Assembly (NCBI GenBank): GCA_902801485.1
Contig: CADCIP010000004.1
Location: 94,525 to 158,524, forward strand
DNA from: an uncultured Bacteroidales bacterium
GTDB lineage: Bacteria > Bacteroidota > Bacteroidia > Bacteroidales > Bacteroidaceae
Reading direction: 5' to 3'
Length of the DNA: 64,000 bases
Position 1 is the first letter of the stretch. Every line of letters begins with the position of its first letter. The notes beneath the pieces were generated by a model. That model did no database searches. It had not been told where the DNA came from and worked only from the letters and a program-made list of their open reading frames with translations. Shown here piece after piece: positions 62,486 through 64,000 of this stretch. A program made the translations under genes and the position numbers.

Positions 62486-62530
62486 ACATTGAAACCTGAA
62501 ACCTGAAACTCTATTAAGCTATTAAGCTAC
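62486..62530. repeat. CCTGAAA and TATTAAGC word repeat
   Basis: GAAACCTGAAACCTGAAA followed by TATTAAGCTATTAAGCTAC in the spacer between fucO and the rhamnosidase-like gene. Confidence 0.65.
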
Positions 62531-62538
62531 TAACCAAT

Positions 62539-63693
62539 CTACAGAATCTGGTGATACAAGTCTATGATATCCTGTTTGGTCACAGAACGGGGATTACCAG
62601 GTGTGCAGACATCATTGATAGCCTGCTCAGCCAGCGCAGAAATGTCGGATTCCTTTATACCCAAGTCGGTAAGACGCTTGTTTGTGCCTACCTTGGCACT
62701 CAGTTCCTCGATAGCCTTGCAAGCAGCCTCGGCAGCCTCGTCTGTGCTCATACCTATTTCATATACGCCGCAAGCCTTGGCAATCTCTACATACTTCTCT
62801 TTGGCAGCAGGCATATTAAAGCGCATCACTGTAGGCAATAGCATAGCGCAAGCAACACCGTGGGGCACATCGAACAAGGCTGAAAGCGGATGAGCCATTC
62901 CATGATCTACACCCAAGCCGACGTTAGAGAATGCCATACCGGCCACATACTGAGCAACTGCCATTCCGTCACGACCAACGGGATTCCTGGGGTCTTCTAC
63001 AGCGATAGGCAGATTACGGTATATCATCTCTATGGCCTTTATTTCGAACATATCAGACAGCTCCCAGGCACCTTTCGTTATAAGTCCCTCTATGGCATGC
63101 GTCATAGCATCCATACCTGTTGCAGCTGTAAGTGACTTAGGCAAAGAGTACATCAACTCGGCATCCACAATAGCCACACAGGGAATATCGTTGGGGTCAA
63201 CGCACACCATCTTGGCCTGACGTTTTTCGTCGATGATAACGTAGTTGATAGTTGTCTCGGCAGCCGTACCTGCTGTAGTAGGCAGGGCGATGATGGGCAA
63301 AGACTTCTTCTTGGTATCTGCCACACCCTCCAGCGAAACGATATCGGCAAACTCCGGATTATTAATCACAATGCCGATGCCCTTGGCTGTATCCATACTC
63401 GAACCGCCTCCGATAGCTAAGATGAAATCGGCTCCGGCCTTCTTACAAGCCTCTATGCCGTCCTTAACATTTGTTACGGTGGGGTTAGGTTTCACATCAT
63501 CGAAGATTTCATACTGAATGCCAGCCTGATCCATAACATCCAATACCATCTTGGCAACACCAAACTGCATCAAGCCCTTGTCTGTTACTACCAACGCCTT
63601 CTTGAAGCCGAGGCGGGCCACTACTCCTGGCAACTCCTTGCGAGCACCGGGACCGAAGTATGACACTTCGTTAAGGATAAATCTATTAACCAT
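62539..63693 (-). CDS. fucO: Lactaldehyde reductase (1,2-propanediol oxidoreductase)
   Basis: Iron-dependent group III alcohol dehydrogenase, 384 residues, very close to E. coli FucO throughout. NAD loop GGGSSMDTAKG; iron ligands by alignment D195, H199, H264 and H278. It reduces L-lactaldehyde from L-fucose or L-rhamnose breakdown to 1,2-propanediol in the cytosol. The start at 63693 fits a TATATTTG box at 63722-63729; the frame runs further upstream through the promoter. The rhamnosidase-like gene downstream suggests a rhamnose connection. Confidence 0.93.
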   Translation of the reverse strand: MVNRFILNEVSYFGPGARKELPGVVARLGFKKALVVTDKGLMQFGVAKMVLDVMDQAGIQYEIFDDVKPNPTVTNVKDGIEACKKAGADFILAIGGGSSMDTAKGIGIVINNPEFADIVSLEGVADTKKKSLPIIALPTTAGTAAETTINYVIIDEKRQAKMVCVDPNDIPCVAIVDAELMYSLPKSLTAATGMDAMTHAIEGLITKGAWELSDMFEIKAIEMIYRNLPIAVEDPRNPVGRDGMAVAQYVAGMAFSNVGLGVDHGMAHPLSALFDVPHGVACAMLLPTVMRFNMPAAKEKYVEIAKACGVYEIGMSTDEAAEAACKAIEELSAKVGTNKRLTDLGIKESDISALAEQAINDVCTPGNPRSVTKQDIIDLYHQIL

Positions 63694-63721
63694 AATGTTG
63701 TTTTTTAAAAAAAGGACAATG

Positions 63722-63729
63722 CAAATATA
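63722..63729 (-). promoter_or_regulatory. -7 box for fucO
   Basis: CAAATATA on the plus strand reads TATATTTG on the coding strand, about 29 bp before the fucO ATG. Confidence 0.55.
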
Positions 63730-63825
63730 CGGTTTTCTTCTATTTCCGTACTTAAATAAATGATATTTTAACTGCATAAATTGATATTACCCTGCAAGAC
63801 CTTCTTATTTGGCATATTAAAAGAA

Positions 63826-63862
63826 AAACAAAGGCCAACGCTTTATGCGTAAGCCTTTGTTT
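63826..63862 (-). terminator. Terminator after the small peptide gene
   Basis: AAACAAAGGC (63826-63835) pairs with GCCTTTGTTT (63853-63862); on the minus strand the stem is followed by TTCTTTT. It lies 24 bp after the peptide stop codon and separates it from fucO. Confidence 0.75.
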
Positions 63863-63885
63863 ACCATAGAAATTGAGATATTATA

Positions 63886-64000
63886 TCAGTCCTTGTCGTC
63901 GGACCAGATTTCCCAACTCTTGTCTTCTTTGCTCAATGCATCACCACCATCTACTGTGGTTTTGCCATCAATTACCAGGCTCTCTGCCAACATGTTGACA
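63886..64000 (-). CDS. Small conserved peptide, second copy (partial)
   Basis: The minus strand, cut by the window edge, reads VNMLAESLVIDGKTTVDGG followed by DALSKEDKSWEIWSDDKD and a stop. It is clearly related to the peptide at 42696-42866 (MLAESLVINNDTTVDGGDA, WDIWSD). A strong terminator follows. The N-terminus is outside the window. Function unknown. Confidence 0.65.
   Translation of the reverse strand, partial: VNMLAESLVIDGKTTVDGGDALSKEDKSWEIWSDDKD

Overview
The window looks like chromosomal DNA from a gut-type member of the Bacteroidales, most likely Prevotella/Segatella or a close relative. Four things point there: promoters of the Bacteroidetes type (TTTG, 19-21 bp, TAnnTTTG) in front of many genes; the rimP-nusA-infB-cvpA and sufB-sufC gene orders; secreted proteins ending in the 'YDLSGRR...KGIYIVNGKK' type of tail; and many signal-peptide hydrolases, sulfatases and glycosidases. 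No tRNA, rRNA, CRISPR array, transposase or phage gene was seen.

Layout. 1-2.0 kb (-): sufB and a partial sufC. 2.2-11.6 kb (+): a seven-gene operon whose enzymes line up as a complete oxidative L-galactose route (L-galactose dehydrogenase, lactonase, L-galactonate 5-dehydrogenase, tagaturonate reductase, altronate dehydratase), plus an L-fucose isomerase and a FucP-type permease. 11.9-23.5 kb (+): an NtrC-type response regulator and histidine kinase, then a near-consensus sigma-54 promoter with an upstream array of four dyads spaced exactly 21 bp, then two FtsX/MacB-like permeases, an ABC ATPase, a TolC-type channel and an HlyD-type adaptor, i.e. a regulated envelope efflux or export system. 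23.6-28.7 kb (-): cvpA, infB, nusA, rimP. From what I recall of other Bacteroidales, cvpA normally abuts sufB, so the 21.5 kb plus-strand block appears to be inserted into an ancestral rimP-nusA-infB-cvpA-suf cluster.

28.9-33.1 kb (-): a 37-codon membrane ORF, an S41 protease, an exported esterase, a zinc-ribbon protein and a four-helix-bundle protein whose 3' end runs into CTAG-type palindromes. 33.15-34.1 kb is a degenerate stretch with a decayed C-terminal piece of a DNA methyltransferase/restriction gene, a second 21-bp dyad array and a truncated lipoprotein leader. 34.1-38.3 kb (+): a TlpA-like thioredoxin protein and a tandem two-domain esterase. 38.3-46.2 kb (-): two serine-type sulfatases, a small peptide gene, a protein carrying two copies of a module also found in one sulfatase, and a DUF6377-like membrane regulator. 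46.8-62.5 kb: a TPR-like exported protein, a CotH-like protein, a 1755-residue GLUG-repeat-like surface protein, a GH92 mannosidase, an esterase, a small exported protein and a GH106-like rhamnosidase. 62.5-64 kb (-): fucO and part of a second small-peptide gene. The 34-62 kb part reads as a glycan-scavenging region without SusC/SusD genes in view.

The most unusual signal is a set of repeat families that fill spacers and also sit in frame inside conserved genes. A GC-rich palindromic element with AGCCTCACCCC-type ends is in uxaA, in the histidine kinase (several copies) and in the first permease but not in its adjacent paralogue, and is read as the same 'SLTPNPSP'-like peptide in three genes. 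Short tandem-word repeats (AACGAT-, CTCAACT-, AATTGAG- and TTAGGGA-like) occur in intergenic spacers, in uxaA and in the tails of two secreted proteins 40 kb away. The uxaA N-terminus appears to have been replaced by such a repeat.
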